Shown here in pieces: positions 1-12,759 of a DNA stretch of 64,000 bases. The stretch spans positions 8,710,086-8,774,085 of the forward strand of contig NC_037644.1 in NCBI RefSeq assembly GCF_003254395.2. The letters run 5' to 3'. Under the pieces are notes generated by a model, which worked only from the letters and a program-made list of their open reading frames with translations, was not told the DNA's origin and did not search any database. The stretch is from Apis mellifera. Its lineage: Eukaryota > Arthropoda > Insecta > Hymenoptera > Apidae. Position 1 is the first letter of the stretch, and the number at the start of each line of letters is the position of its first letter. Both the position numbers and the translations under genes were made by a program.

Positions 1-598
1 AAATGAAACTAATTTCATTTTTACAATTAAATGTTTATTTAATTTAAATTATAAATTTTAAAAATATAGAATTGTAAATAGTATACTACTATATATTAAA
101 GTGTTTCCTTAAGTATCATTTGATTAATTAATTTGAATTATATTTTATAGCATACAGTGAAAATATAAAAGGATATTATATTAAAACATGAAAGATTTAA
201 ATCATTACATTTTTTTTTGATATTTAAAAAAAAAGAATTTCAACAAAAACATCAAAATATTGCAATCACTTATTAAATTGAACAATTTTACAACATTCCT
301 CAACATAGTTTCAAAAATATGATAGAAAAAGTAAAGTAAGTAACAACAATATTATTCATCATCTTCAATTTTGATTTTGAATATCTACATTTAATTATTT
401 AATTTTAATTATAGACGAAAATGATTGTTTTTGATATATATATATTATTATTTCTTATGGATTATTATTTCTTATACTATATGGATTTTACTAATATTCA
501 ATCTAAATATATGTTATAATTGTAAATAAATAATTAAAAGTACTTTGTCTTATCTATATTTAAAAAGGTAAATATATATATTATAAATACACAGTTGC

Positions 599-601
<3 letters not shown>

Positions 602-643
<42 letters not shown>
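602..643. repeat. (TA)n microsatellite
   Basis: An uninterrupted run of alternating T and A of about 42 bases, seen directly. Similar runs lie near 2156-2187, 31129-31172, 43785-43818 and 47570-47598. Confidence 0.95.
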
Positions 644-646
<3 letters not shown>

Positions 647-2152
647 TAATATTTTATTTATAAAAAATAAGCTAAAAAATAAATCATGAGTTCGAAGATT
701 TTTTTATATATTATACAATTATATATTTATTATATATTATATGATATTTTTACATTATTATATGCGAATATATGAAAAATATTAGGAGCTAATTACAATG
801 AAAGATTAATTGAAATTATTGAATATCTTGTTTTATTTTAACATAACATTTTGTAAAGTTTTTTAATGCGCGATGTAACGTTAATATCAATGTATTTTTT
901 GTTATGTGTATATCATTCTATGAATAATTTAATTGATTTAATTTATGTGAAAATTACAATTATATTTTTCTTTTATTTTATTTTACTTTTTAAAAAGACA
1001 TTATAAAAATTTATGAAATATTATACTATTTCTTGAAATTTGTAATTATAATTGCTTGTATAATATATTTTTTATGATATTATATAGTAATCGTATTAAA
1101 TCGATAAATTCATAAAATCAAATTTATATGATATCAAATTTTAAATTTCAAGAAATATAATATTATTCTTATAAATTTTTTATATTATATAATAAAAAAT
1201 ACAAAATAAAAAATTATTTATAACAATAATATTAAAAATACAAATTTATAATATATATGTAATAATAATATAATAATAATTATTTTTCATATTAAAAAAT
1301 AATTTATAAAACTTAAATTTTTAAATAAATATAAAAAAATTATATTATATGAAAAATAATAATTTCAAAGAATGTATCAAAAATTACATCTTTTATAAAA
1401 ATTGTAAATATATCAAAAGATAAATATAATGAAAAGATAAAAATTTCACATATATAAATATAAATATATATATATATTTAAAAATGTAACATTATAATAA
1501 AAAATTAAATATATAGAATATAAGAATTTTAAATTTTAAAAAATAAAATTCTATTTAAATACTAAGTGCATATTTTAGAAAAAATATATAGAAATTTAAA
1601 AGTAACTAAATAAATTTTCTTTAATAATTTTAAAAAATATTTTACGAAATATTTATTAGTTAAAATTTGTTTCTAAAAATATAGTTATATAACAAAAAGG
1701 ATTTGTAATAATTATATATATTTGGTTTTATGAGAACTTTAAAAGATCGTATATGTATATTACTAGTTTTATTATTATCACAGATGGATATCATTGGTTT
1801 ACATCTATCTTATATTTCATTTATAATTTCATTAATACATATAATTTTTTAATTCCATCTATTAATAATATTATAATTTTATATTGTGCTAAATTAATAA
1901 TAATATGTAAGTGCAACTTTTATTTCATTTTATTTATAATTTTTTTCACATAAATATAAGTGGCATAACCTAATAATTTATAAATTAAAAGAAAAAATAA
2001 ATGTACATATATATATATATATATTTTTTTTTTTATAGAAATTTGTTGATCTATCAATAATATTTCAATAAAATTTTCAAACAAATATTGGTACTAATAT
2101 ATATAATTTGACTTCTAGAATAAAATACGTGTATATATACTTAAATACTTAC

Positions 2153-2155
<3 letters not shown>

Positions 2156-2187
<32 letters not shown>
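2156..2187. repeat. (TA)n microsatellite
   Basis: A run of about 32 bases of alternating T and A, some 340 bp upstream of the GatC start codon. Confidence 0.9.
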
Positions 2188-2188
<1 letters not shown>

Positions 2189-2524
2189 CAATCAATTATT
2201 TAACTAGTATTATTTTTTAAAATTTCCATGACTAACGAAAATTCTAATAATGAACGTGAAATGTCACTATATATCTCATTGTGATGTTTTTCACATTAAG
2301 TATATATATATCGTATTACATAACCATAAAATACATCTTAAACTTTCTGATATTTCATATTCTGAAAATGAATTGTGAAAGTTAGTTACTGTTAAAAACA
2401 ATTGTGAAATTTTATTAATTATAAAGTGATAAAATATTTATATTATAAAATAATTATTTGAAAAGAATTTAATTCTTTAATTAAATAGTAATTTTAAATA
2501 TTAATTATAAATAACATTATTTAA

Positions 2525-2923
2525 ATGGAAATTATTCGACGTACTCAAAAATTGAGTTATATATTTTTACCAACATTTTTGAATTCAGTTTCTTTTCATG
2601 TAAAATATGTACATTCAAATTCAACAATGCCAATTATAACACAAGAAACAATAAAGAAAATAGAACAATTATCTTTACTTAATTTTGATAGAGATTATAG
2701 CATTTCTGTTTTAAAAGCTGCAATTATTTTTACAGAACATTTACGCAATACAAAGATTGATAATGAAATCAAACCTATGTACAATCCACTTGAAGAAAAA
2801 TCAATTTTTTTACGAAATGATAATTTAGAAAATAATATATCTAAACAAGAAATTTTAAAGAATGCTGCTGTTTTAGAAGAAGAATATTTTATAACACCAT
2901 TGCAAACTATTTCAAAAACATAA
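2525..2923 (+). CDS. GatC: Glutamyl-tRNA(Gln) amidotransferase subunit C, mitochondrial
   Basis: This is a single-exon gene of 132 residues. GatC stabilises the GatCAB complex that converts Glu-tRNA(Gln) to Gln-tRNA(Gln) in mitochondria. The first ~35 residues (MEIIRRTQKLSYIF...) are basic and hydrophobic like a mitochondrial presequence. The body has the GatC pattern: a helix containing IKKIEQLSLLNFDRD, then a proline-containing stretch with MYNPLEE and a terminal segment with LKNAAVLEEEYFITPL. The length fits animal GatC. There is no intron. The stop codon TAA (2921-2923) shares its last base with the ATG of the downstream PolG2 frame, so both proteins probably come from one transcript. The family call rests on remembered motif similarity, and the open frame is unambiguous. 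Confidence 0.9.
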   Translation: MEIIRRTQKLSYIFLPTFLNSVSFHVKYVHSNSTMPIITQETIKKIEQLSLLNFDRDYSISVLKAAIIFTEHLRNTKIDNEIKPMYNPLEEKSIFLRNDNLENNISKQEILKNAAVLEEEYFITPLQTISKT

Positions 2924-3990
2924 TGAATATAGCAAATATATTAAAAGAATTAAGTCCACATTTTATTAATTTTACAACACAAGGACTTAAATATGGACCT
3001 CAAGGCAAAATGTTATTGAAAAACCTTGAAGAACAATGGTTTTTACATTGTATTACAATGTCACGTTATAATATGTTTCTATCAGATGAATTTAATGATT
3101 CTATAAACTTTATTACAAAAACTAAAATGAGTGATATACCATTTGGATTAGCTACAATAAAAAATGTAAAATATCAATGGGATTCTAATATAGCAACTAC
3201 AATACAAAAATCAAATTCTCATAGAGTTGCAGAAACAGCTATTTTTAACGATGCAGAAACAAAAGATTTATTTTATAAAATACAAAAAGAACGTAAAATT
3301 TGGTGGCGAAAATTAGCACAAAATCCTTCTAGATTTAAACTCTCTGAAGTAAAAAAAATAAAAAATTATACTATAGTTGATATTGAAGCACAATTTTCAT
3401 TTGGCAATCTTATATTAGAAAGAATAACTTACCATACAGATGTTCAAAAACTATTCTCTCAGGTATTTTGTTTCTTTTTTTTTAAGTAACTTTGTTTTAA
3501 CTTTCACAAGTTTAACAAGTTTAAAAATAACAATTATTTTTATGGACCATTTTATTTTTAGGTTAATAGTAAAAAAGATTTTATCAACATACAAATGGTT
3601 GAACAAAGAATGTCTTTAGATTGGGGATGTTTAGCACTACTTTGTGACATATGTGATATGAATAACTCGACTACAATGCATCTTCATTCCAAATTAGCAC
3701 CACACAAAGTTGCATTTCATATAAAAAAATTAAATGATAAAGAGAACATTCAAAATGATGATTTAAATCGCTTTGTACTTTACTTAAATAACATCTTAAG
3801 GACAAAAGGCCTGAATACAATATTAACCAGTTCAGAAAAAATTATAGATACATGCTTGGTACCTTTCATAATTTCTGTTAATACGACTAGTCTTGAAAAT
3901 GGCATTATATATATAAAAGATAGAGTAACAACTCTAAGTGAAGCAATACATGTAACCGATTTAGTAAAATATATAAGTCTGCGTTGTTAA
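2923..3990 (+). CDS. PolG2: DNA polymerase gamma accessory subunit 2, mitochondrial
   Basis: Two exons, 2923-3462 and 3562-3990, join in phase 0 across a 99-base GT-AG intron to give 322 residues. The protein is the processivity subunit of the mitochondrial replicase. It derives from a class II aminoacyl-tRNA synthetase fold. The C-terminal anticodon-binding-like domain is clear: LAPHKVAFHI at its start, then TSLENGIIYIKDRVTTLSEA and a final VKYI, closely resembling vertebrate POLG2. The start ATG overlaps the GatC stop by one base, and no upstream in-frame ATG is available because that frame is occupied by GatC. The protein is much shorter than human POLG2 (about 485) and nearer the insect form. 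No obvious presequence is visible before LKELSPHF, which is odd for a matrix protein. Possible poly(A) signals AATAAA occur at 4011-4016 and 4326-4331. Confidence 0.92.
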
Positions 3991-4462
3991 CCAACTAATA
4001 TGATCATTTGAATAAAATTAATATATCAAAAATTGAAAATATATTATTAATATAATTATAATTTCTAATTCCTAGGACATGTAACAAATTTTGAAATGAT
4101 AATCTTCATTTCCAATTATGTACTTTGTATTTTAATATGTTATTTATCATTGAAATGAAATAAGTATCACACATACATTATATATTATTTAAAGATGCAA
4201 TATGCTGAAAAACCAATGAGAAAATAACAGTTTAAAATATAAATGTAACTATATAGGATAAAGATGAAAAATTATACATGGATGTTTTGTGATGAAAATA
4301 CAACAAAATGGAATGCTTTACAATTAATAAAATGTATACTTTGTACACGAGCATTCCTCGATTTTTTAAAGATTGCCAAAATTTATATTATATAAATTTA
4401 ATTAATGATGATATTGCTCTTTTGAGCAATATAAAATTTTTCATGATAATATTTTTATACAA
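3991..4462. other. Convergent 3' intergenic region between PolG2 and KdelR
   Basis: This stretch of about 470 bases separates two genes that read towards each other and should hold both 3' UTRs. AATAAA hexamers for the plus-strand gene lie at 4011-4016 and 4326-4331. I see no open frame or RNA gene here. Confidence 0.6.
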
Positions 4463-5365
4463 CTAAGCAGGTAGTTGTAATTTTTTGCCTTTCAATACTT
4501 TGGTAATATAGAGGTAGAAAAAGTCACAATAAAGAATTGTTTGCACTAAACCAGCAACTATAGCAATTAGTTCATAATAATTTTCTGCATAGTAACGATA
4601 CACCCAATTTAACAGATATAAGCCTCTATAACATCCCAAAGCGAAAAGATAATGACTGGTAATGCTCTCAGCTTCTCCTGTTTTTGATACCAAAAATAAT
4701 TGTGGCAATATTGCTACAGATTCCAAATAAATACTAAATGTCCATAGAATCTCTATAATTGTGAACTCATGATTAATTAATAATGCCAACAGTGATGTGG
4801 GTAGAATTAAAAATTCAATTCTGAAAATGATTAAGATATTATTAAATGATGAAATGAAATATGATTAGATTTTATAAACAAATTTTTTAAAAGTTATATA
4901 TACATTATACTAATATATTACTATATATTACTTAATAAGTACATGCATTATATAAAAAGAACATACCTAAAAGTATCATGATTATGATCATATGTAGCTT
5001 TGAATTTCACATACATTAAAAAAACTGTAGTATAGGAAGTTGCAATAAAAATGATTTTCATAAATGTATTGTATGCTGATATATATGTTGTTAACAAATC
5101 TAGATAACGCGTTGTATATACAATTGCAAATAAAATTTGCGATTTGCCACTAATACCTATAAAATATACAAAAAATATTATTAAAAATATGCTATTAATA
5201 ATTGATGATTATTTTAATAAAATATAAACAATTTTAGATATAATAAACACATAAGTTATATCAATGATATATACCGGCACAGCTTCGTGTCTTCCATATT
5301 TTGAGAAGAAGAATAATAATTGCAAGAAGATGTGATAAGTCACCTAAGAGTCGAAATATATTCAT
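4463..5365 (-). CDS. KdelR: ER lumen protein-retaining receptor (KDEL receptor)
   Basis: Three minus-strand exons, 5275-5365, 4967-5156 and 4463-4820, splice in phase to 212 residues, the exact family length. The protein is a seven-helix membrane receptor that binds C-terminal KDEL/HDEL signals in the Golgi and returns escaped ER chaperones by COPI vesicles. The start MNIFRLLGDLSHLLAIIILL, the middle KFKATYDHNHDTFRIEFL, WTFSIYLESVAILPQL and the tail YITKVLKGKKLQLPA are near-identical to vertebrate KDELR. The di-lysine-like KGKK near the C-terminus is in its usual place. Both introns are GT-AG. The gene is convergent with PolG2 and divergent from TFIIF alpha about 2.3 kb away. A UPR element lies 81 bp upstream of the ATG. 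Confidence 0.97.
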
Positions 5366-7624
5366 ATTTTCGGATGTTTAAAAGTAAATTTTATAAGAGG
5401 ATCGAGAAATACTCCACACTCCTAAGTCACAAAGCATACAAAATATGACGTGGCTTTGGCTGCAACATCAGCAGATGGCTGACCGATCAACATTTAAGTT
5501 ACATCTTTAATGTCCCCAATAAATATACGCAAACGTATACAAAATATAAACATTTTATTTTTGATTTTCAAAATTAGATTAATGATAGTGATATTAATTA
5601 TAATAAAATAGAAAAAAAAATACAGAATATATGAAATGTTAAATAATATTTTAAATAAATATCTTAATTAATAATTTTGTAATATTATTTATATAGCACA
5701 TATTTATCACATGTCATTTTTAAAAAATATTGTTATGTTTAAAAAATTATATATTATTACAAAAATTTTATTTTATATTTGAATTGTTACTAGATTAAAT
5801 TTAAGGCTGATATATATATATATAAATATATACATATTAAATATATAGTATATATTACATATTATTCAATATTTAATATTCAATAAGAAATTCTTTATAT
5901 ATTAATAAATATATTAATAAACAATTTTTATTTCAATAAACTTTAATATATAAAAATTAATTTGATAAAAAAAATAATTATATAAATTTAATATCTTGAT
6001 TTTAAACATTTTACATTGTTTAATTAAATATTTGTAAATTACGTATTATTTTAATAAATTTTATAATAATAAATTTTAAATACATTTATATATTTTTTAT
6101 TATTATAGAACATATTAACACAAATTATAAGAACAATATTAATTTAATTACATTAAATTATAATATTTTTAAATTTTATACTTAATAATAAATGCAAAAA
6201 AATATATATTTTATCAACCAAATTTATTTTTGTCTATTTTTATACAAATTTGATTATAAAAATATTATTAAAATTTATTACAAGATTACAAAATTTTTTA
6301 TCAAATTATGTTAATAAATTGATAGTAAATTTGTATGAAAATTTGTGTCAAATTTACAAAAACATGTCAAATCTTGACAACACAAATATATCAAGTTTTG
6401 TTATATATTTCCCGCGTTTTGTTGGCTGCACTGTATGATCATATTTCTTAAAACTTTAAGATAATTTAGATTTTAGATATGCATACTTATTTAGAATTAT
6501 ATATATATATATAGGAATCTATGAGTTTATATAAAAATTCAAATTGAAATAAAAATAAGAAAAAATGTAAATTATATATTGAAAATTTAAAACCTCAGAT
6601 ACTAATGTATAACTATGTGCAGTTATAAATTACATATATATCTGTAAATAATTTTTGAATAATAATTAATAATGATGCAACATTATTAATTTGCAATTAC
6701 GATTATATTATAAAGAAAATAATTTATTAATAGATTTTAATAGAATAAAAAAAGATATAATATAAAAAATAAAATAAATATTTTTTTATTTTTAATTAAT
6801 TTATTTTTCTCTGAACATGTGTTTATCATTTTTGCTATTTTTTTAAACTAATAAGATATAAGAAAATAATTATTTATAAATAATCTATAAAATATTAAAT
6901 ATTATTAATTAAAATTGAATTCGTTCGAAATGATAATTTATAAGATATATTATTTAAAATTAAAGATAAAATAAAAATTAATACATAATAAAATAAAAAA
7001 ATATATATTTCAAATTTAACAGTGATTAAATTGTATTTTATAAATATTTATATATTGCTTTAAAAATAAAAACTTCTATAATTTTTTTTTTTTGTTCATA
7101 TGTAATATCATGAAAATGATTTTATCTTTATTTCAAGATTTAGAATTATTTGAAGTCGTGTCTATAAATATATATGGTTTAAGTTCGTCATTTTTATTAA
7201 TTTAGAATAAATGAGAACAACGCGAGTACAAAATAACTATCATTTCTCTGTTCAATGGAACATCATTTGCATCACGTTGCTATTTTCTAATGTTATTGAT
7301 AGCCATTTTATTCTGATATCTGGCAATTGTTATATTTTGTAATATTTGAGTAAATTCTATCTAATATTAAATTATGCTATGTACTTACCTTACTTTTTTG
7401 TTCATATCAATGTGACAAATTTTCGTACTTTTATTTATATAAAAGTATTGGTTTAAAAAAGTTGTTAACTTTTCAAAACGTATATATTTGCATAAATATA
7501 ATATAGTTTTTATTAAGAATTATTAATTAACAGTAAATAACCTGCATATTTGTTTTATATGAAGATTTTAATATGACGTGATGATTTTATAATTGTTATT
7601 ATTGAATTAAAATCAATTATCAAG
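5366..7624. other. Intergenic region between divergent KdelR and TFIIF alpha
   Basis: Apart from the GC-richer block next to KdelR, this region is AT-rich DNA. The open frame at 6250-6438 (+) has no recognisable domain and skewed Asn/Ile/Leu content. The upstream elements of TFIIF alpha must lie towards the right end, but no clear TATA box or initiator is visible. Confidence 0.5.
5446..5454 (+). promoter_or_regulatory. UPR element (TGACGTGGC) upstream of KdelR
   Basis: The sequence TGACGTGGC matches the consensus UPRE core TGACGTGG, and its complement GCCACGTCA matches the XBP1 motif. It lies 81 bp upstream of the KDEL receptor start codon, inside a locally GC-richer block (about 5395-5500) that looks like the proximal promoter. 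KDEL receptors are known UPR targets in animals. Use of this site is inference from sequence and position. Confidence 0.6.
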
Positions 7625-10600
7625 ATGACATCGCCTGCAGTTTCAAAGGTATATTTTATAATTCTAAAATTATAGATATATTTATATTTTATCAAATTAA
7701 AGAGGAAATATTATATAGATATTATATATTATAATATTATATAGATATTATATAGAATCAAAACAAAATGCTTTATAGAAATTATTATTGTACAAAATAA
7801 ATAAAATAAATAATAAATATAAATTTTAAATTATTTACATTTTCATTATTTACTTATATATTAATAAAATGATTGATTATTATATTTTATTATATTATGT
7901 AAATAATTGATTGTAAACCTTACTTATTTTTTATTTAAAATATATTACAGCATAAAGCATGAAATATTATGTTTTTTATTTTATTTTATTAAATGTATGA
8001 TTAAATAAATTTTTTTATAAATTTATATAAAGTTATCTTAAAAACAAAAATATTCAATTAATAAAATTTATTACTATTAATTTTACATTATTAAATCAAA
8101 GTTTGAATATTTAACATTTCAAAACTTTAATTTATTTAATTTTTTATTCCTACATTTAATTTTGCTTATGTTTAATTTTTTTTAGAATATAATTCTTTTT
8201 CATCATTATTCTCATAAGTTAAAAATTATTTTTATAAATGATAAAATATTAATTTTGAACAATAGTATTATGTATATTTAAAAAAATTATACTTTTTTTT
8301 ATCTCTAATATAATTTAATATATAAATAATATATAAATAAAAAAAGCATTATTAAAATTAGATAATAATATTATTTATTATAACTATATTTACTATAACT
8401 ATATACTATAATTTTAGGTTTCAGTTGCACCTTCCATCCAAGAATTTAGTATCAGAGTACCAAAGTATGTAATTTTTTTTTTAATTATAAATATTTTTAT
8501 AGAATTAATTTTATTAAATAAAATATTATATTGTTATTTTAGAAATAATAAAAAAAAACACAATGTGATGCGTTTTAATGCAACATTAAATGTTGATTTT
8601 TCAAAATGGACTCAAGTGAAAATGGAACGTGAAAATAATATGAAGGAATATAAAGGAATAGAAGAGGAAATGCCAAAATTTGGAGCTGGATCTGAATTTG
8701 GACGAGATGCAAGAGAAGAAGCAAGAAGGAAAAAATTTGGTATTACAAGCAGAAAATATAAGCCAGAAGATCAACCTTGGATTTTAAAATCTGGAGGAAA
8801 AACTGGAAAAAAATTTAAAGGCATAAGGGAAGGTGGTGTGAGTGAAAATGCTGCATATTATGTTTTTACACATGCTGCTGATGGAGCTATAGAAGCTTTT
8901 CCATTGCATGAATGGTGATTTGATTATTTGAATTATTTAAACTGTATTTTATTAAAATTTTAATGGATGTAATTTATATTTAGGTATAATTTTCAACCAA
9001 TTCAAAGATACAAAGCTTTGAGTGCAGAAGAAGCAGAACAAGAATTTAGTCGTAGAAATAAAGTAATGAATTATTTTTCATTAATGTTACGGAAAAGACT
9101 TAGAAATGATGAAGAAGGTGCAGATGATGAAGAAATAATAGAAGGTGGGAAGGGTAAAAAGCCGAGTAAGAAAGAGAAAGATTTAAAAATATCTGAAATG
9201 GATGAGTGGATGGATAGCGACGATGATGATTCTCTTAGTGATGATAATGAAAGTAAAAAAAATTCTGATGAAGAAGATGATACTAAGAAGAAAAAGAAAG
9301 GCAAAGGTGGATGTTATATCTGATACTCTTAAGAAATGCATGTGGTAATTATTCTTAATAGCTGTCTAGTTATTACCACATTTTCTTTATTTTTGCTATT
9401 AATATAATAATATGATAAGATTGTTAATTATATATTTATAAAATTAATATTTTTACTATGCAAAAAAATGCATTTGAAAACAGATAAAAATAGAGTTACA
9501 ATATTTATTCTCTTTTATTTTTTTTCTTTCTTTTTTATTATATGATTATTATATGATGTTTCATATAAAACTTTTATCTAATTTCTATTTCTATGCTTTT
9601 TACACATTTGCATAGTATTAATATTTTCATAGTAAATTGATATGTCCAATAATCTTGAAAAAAATAATTTATAACAGATTATATGATTCAATTTATACAA
9701 ATAGATATTCAGTTGAATCTCAATAACTCAAATTTCAAAAGAACTAAAATTTTCGAGTAGAGATTTCAACTTTTTAAGTAAAAAAAATTTAAAAAATGAA
9801 AATTTAATATATAGAGATATTATATAAAAGTTAATATTTTCTTCTCTTCATTGTAAGAAAAAAAAATTTGTATGTATTATTTTATTTTTTTAGGTAATTT
9901 AAAAAAAAAATGAAGTCATGATCACTTATTGATTATGTTTGTGATATATAATTAAAATAATTAAAATTTCAAATTAAAATTATAATATGATATAATAGAG
10001 TAAAATAATAATATAATATAATATAATAATCATTGAAGTAAATTTCGATTTATAGAAATTAAACTATTTTAAATAATTTTAAATAATCGAATAAAATTAC
10101 GTAGCAAAAATCCGTTTGAATTAAAATTAGTTTAAACTTAGACATGTTAAGATTTTCACAGCTGAACCAAAGAAAATGAACATTATTATAATTTTAAAGA
10201 AATTTTCGAATTATAAAAATTAGAGTTATTGAGATTCGTTTGTATTATGAATTTATTTTAATAACAAAATTTGCAATAAATTTTTCCATATTTTTATAAT
10301 TTAATTTAATAATAAATTTTAATATTTATATTAGTTGATATTAAGAAAAAGAAGAAGAAAAATGCCTCGGACGATGAAGCATTTGAAGAAAGTGATGATG
10401 GGGATGAAGAAGGTCGAGAATGTGATTATATTTCTGATTCATCAGATTCTGAATCAGAATTGGAACAACAAAAAGAGATTAAATCAGTTGCAGAAGAAGA
10501 TGCATTAAGAAAATTGCTTGCTTCTGATGAAGATGACGAAGATGATGAAGAACAAACAGATAAAAAAGATGGTGATGATGAAAAAGATGATGATGATGAA

Positions 10601-11532
10601 CATAAAGATAAAGATGAGAAGGTAAAATTAAAAAATAAATTTGAATATAATAATATTTATTTTAAATAAAATATTTTATCTACTGATTTTTTTTAGGATA
10701 AAGATAAGATTAATAAAGATACAGATAAAAAAAGAGATAAAAAGAAAAAGAAAAAACAATCTAAGAAAAAGGATTTAAAAAAACTTACATCAGGAAAAGA
10801 TTCTTCAAGTGATTTTTCTAGTGATTCAGATTCAGAATCTGATACAGTAAAAGAAAAAGATAATAAAAGATCTAATAGTGCACATAGCTCAAGATCTGCA
10901 ACACCTACACCTGCTGGAATATCAGATTCTTTAAAAAGAAAACAATCAGGATCTCCAGATTTATCACAAGCAAAAAAATTAAAATTGGATAATTTTAATT
11001 TAGTGCCAGTAAATTCTTACATTCCAGGAGTTAGGTATGTTAATTAATATAAATATAATTGTAAATTATAAAAATATTATAACAATACTTCTTAATTTTG
11101 TAAGTTTTTCAGATATTATTCTATAATATTATTTAAAAATATCATTTTTAACAAAGTACTATTATAAAATAATTTATCATAATATTATTTTGGATTAAGC
11201 ATATTTATTGAATTTTTATTTTTTTTTCTTATATCATGACAAATCTTTTATTATTATAATTTAGAAAAATATTTATAATTTTAAAGATATATATAATTTT
11301 TTTTTAATATAATTGCAGTGAATCTGGAATTACTGAAGATGCAGTACGACGATATCTTATGCGCAAACCAATGACAACAACGGAACTTCTACAAAAGTTC
11401 AAATCGAAAAAAACTGGTCTTACTTCTGAGCAGTTAGTTAACGTAATGACTCAAATTCTGAAAAAAATTAATCCAACCAAACAGACAATAAAAAATAAAA
11501 TGTACTTATCTATTAAAACACAATCTAATTGA
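7625..11532 (+). CDS. TfIIFalpha: General transcription factor IIF subunit 1 (TFIIF alpha / RAP74)
   Basis: Seven exons, 7625-7648, 8418-8464, 8543-8914, 8984-9306, 10335-10621, 10697-11034 and 11319-11532, join in phase to 534 residues. The product is the large subunit of TFIIF, which escorts RNA polymerase II to promoters and supports elongation. The N-terminal RAP30-binding triple-barrel region is clear: VMRFNATLNVDFSKW, MPKFGAGSEFGRDAREEARRKK, EDQPWIL and AFPLHEWYNF. The middle is a long acidic/lysine-rich linker (DSDDDDS, KKKKKK, SDDEAFEESDDGDEEG). The C-terminal winged helix that contacts the FCP1 phosphatase is intact: GITEDAVRRYLMRKPMTT and KKTGLTSEQLVNVMTQILKKINP. Exon 1 encodes only eight residues. 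The lysine-rich linker is split by a 1028-base intron. AATAAA lies at 11643-11648. Confidence 0.96.
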
Positions 11533-12759
11533 TATTTTTTAATATTTTTATATTAGTAAAATAATTTATAGCATAATTTCTATTTTAAATCTTAATATCT
11601 TATTTATTTTATGTCATATGTAAAGGTAACACTTTGTATAAGAATAAAATATATGGAATAAAAAAATATTTTTTCTTTTATTTAATAATTAATCTATTAT
11701 TAAATAATAAAGAATGATAGATTAATTAGATTTAGATTAAAAATGAAATAAATAAAGAATGTTTTAAAAAAAATATACAATATTAATTTTGTATTAAAAA
11801 AAAAAATAATTAATTAAAAAAAATATACAAAAATGAGAAAAAATGGAAGCATGTAAAAAAATTCAAAGAAAAGAAAGAAAATGGCGGGAAATTTTTGAAA
11901 AAAAAGGAGGATAAAAGATAAAAAAAGAGGAAGAAAATGAATGCAGAGAGTATAAAAATAAATCACTTTATGGATAAGAAAAAAAAATTTTAATTTAATT
12001 TATTATAATTATATAAATAATTCAATATTAATATTAATTAAAGTTATACAAAAATTTATGATTAAAATTACCATTAATTTTTACTTTATTCTAGTTTATT
12101 TTATTTTTATTTAATTTATTATTATAATATTTAATTATAATTAAATAAGATAATTATAATAACAGAAAAATATACACAAGGCGAAAGAGTTTTTGCAAAT
12201 ACGAATTATTATTAATATATTCTCTATTGATCCATGATAATATGAAATCAAATTTCTATTATTTATACAAAAATAATGAATGGTAATTTATTAACACATG
12301 AATAATTAAAAATTTCATTCATTATGTTCTTTATTATGTTAAAAGAAGCTAAAAACTAAGCTACGCCTATATAATAATACGCCTAATATATGAAGTTCAA
12401 ATCTATAATGAAAAATGATAGAAATCACATGATCGAAGAAATTTAAATCATTTGATAAAGTTATGACTTTGAGCTTATCAGTGATATTATAATTCTGAGT
12501 TTTTGCAGTATTGCCCTCACTGACCCAACTATTATCACATAGTAATACAGTAACTTTAATTTAAAATAGAAGTAACCATATTACATTTTGTATAATTGTT
12601 GTCTTACTATCGCGATTTTAATGAATTTAGTGAATATTAAATATTGTTTTTATAATTTTTTTATATGCCTTATATATAAAAACATTATATATAGAAACAT
12701 TGAAGATTCTTTAATTACGCAATTGTGAAATTAATGTGAATTTATTGAGAATACATAAT
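11533..12759. other. Intergenic region between TFIIF alpha and AASS
   Basis: AT-rich DNA with purine-rich stretches (around 11760-11960). It should hold the TFIIF alpha 3' UTR (AATAAA at 11643-11648) and the AASS promoter. I see no open frame of note and no clear core promoter element. Confidence 0.5.

Larger units (their letters stand above)
1..2524. other. AT-rich intergenic DNA without a supported gene
   Basis: This stretch is almost pure A and T, with many short homopolymers and TA runs. The only long open frame (1753-1953, +) encodes an Ile/Phe/Tyr-rich string with no recognisable domain, as expected from AT-rich non-coding DNA. The last few hundred bases presumably hold the promoter of the GatC-PolG2 unit, but I could not pick out a convincing core element. 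Confidence 0.6.

Noticed and set aside
1753..1953. 66-codon open frame in the left intergenic region
   Set aside because: Composition is almost only Ile, Phe, Tyr, Asn and Leu, with no domain or splice partner. It is expected by chance in such AT-rich DNA.
9071..9304. Minus-strand Ser/Phe-rich frame opposite TFIIF alpha
   Set aside because: It is the antisense of the acidic, lysine-rich linker of TFIIF alpha.
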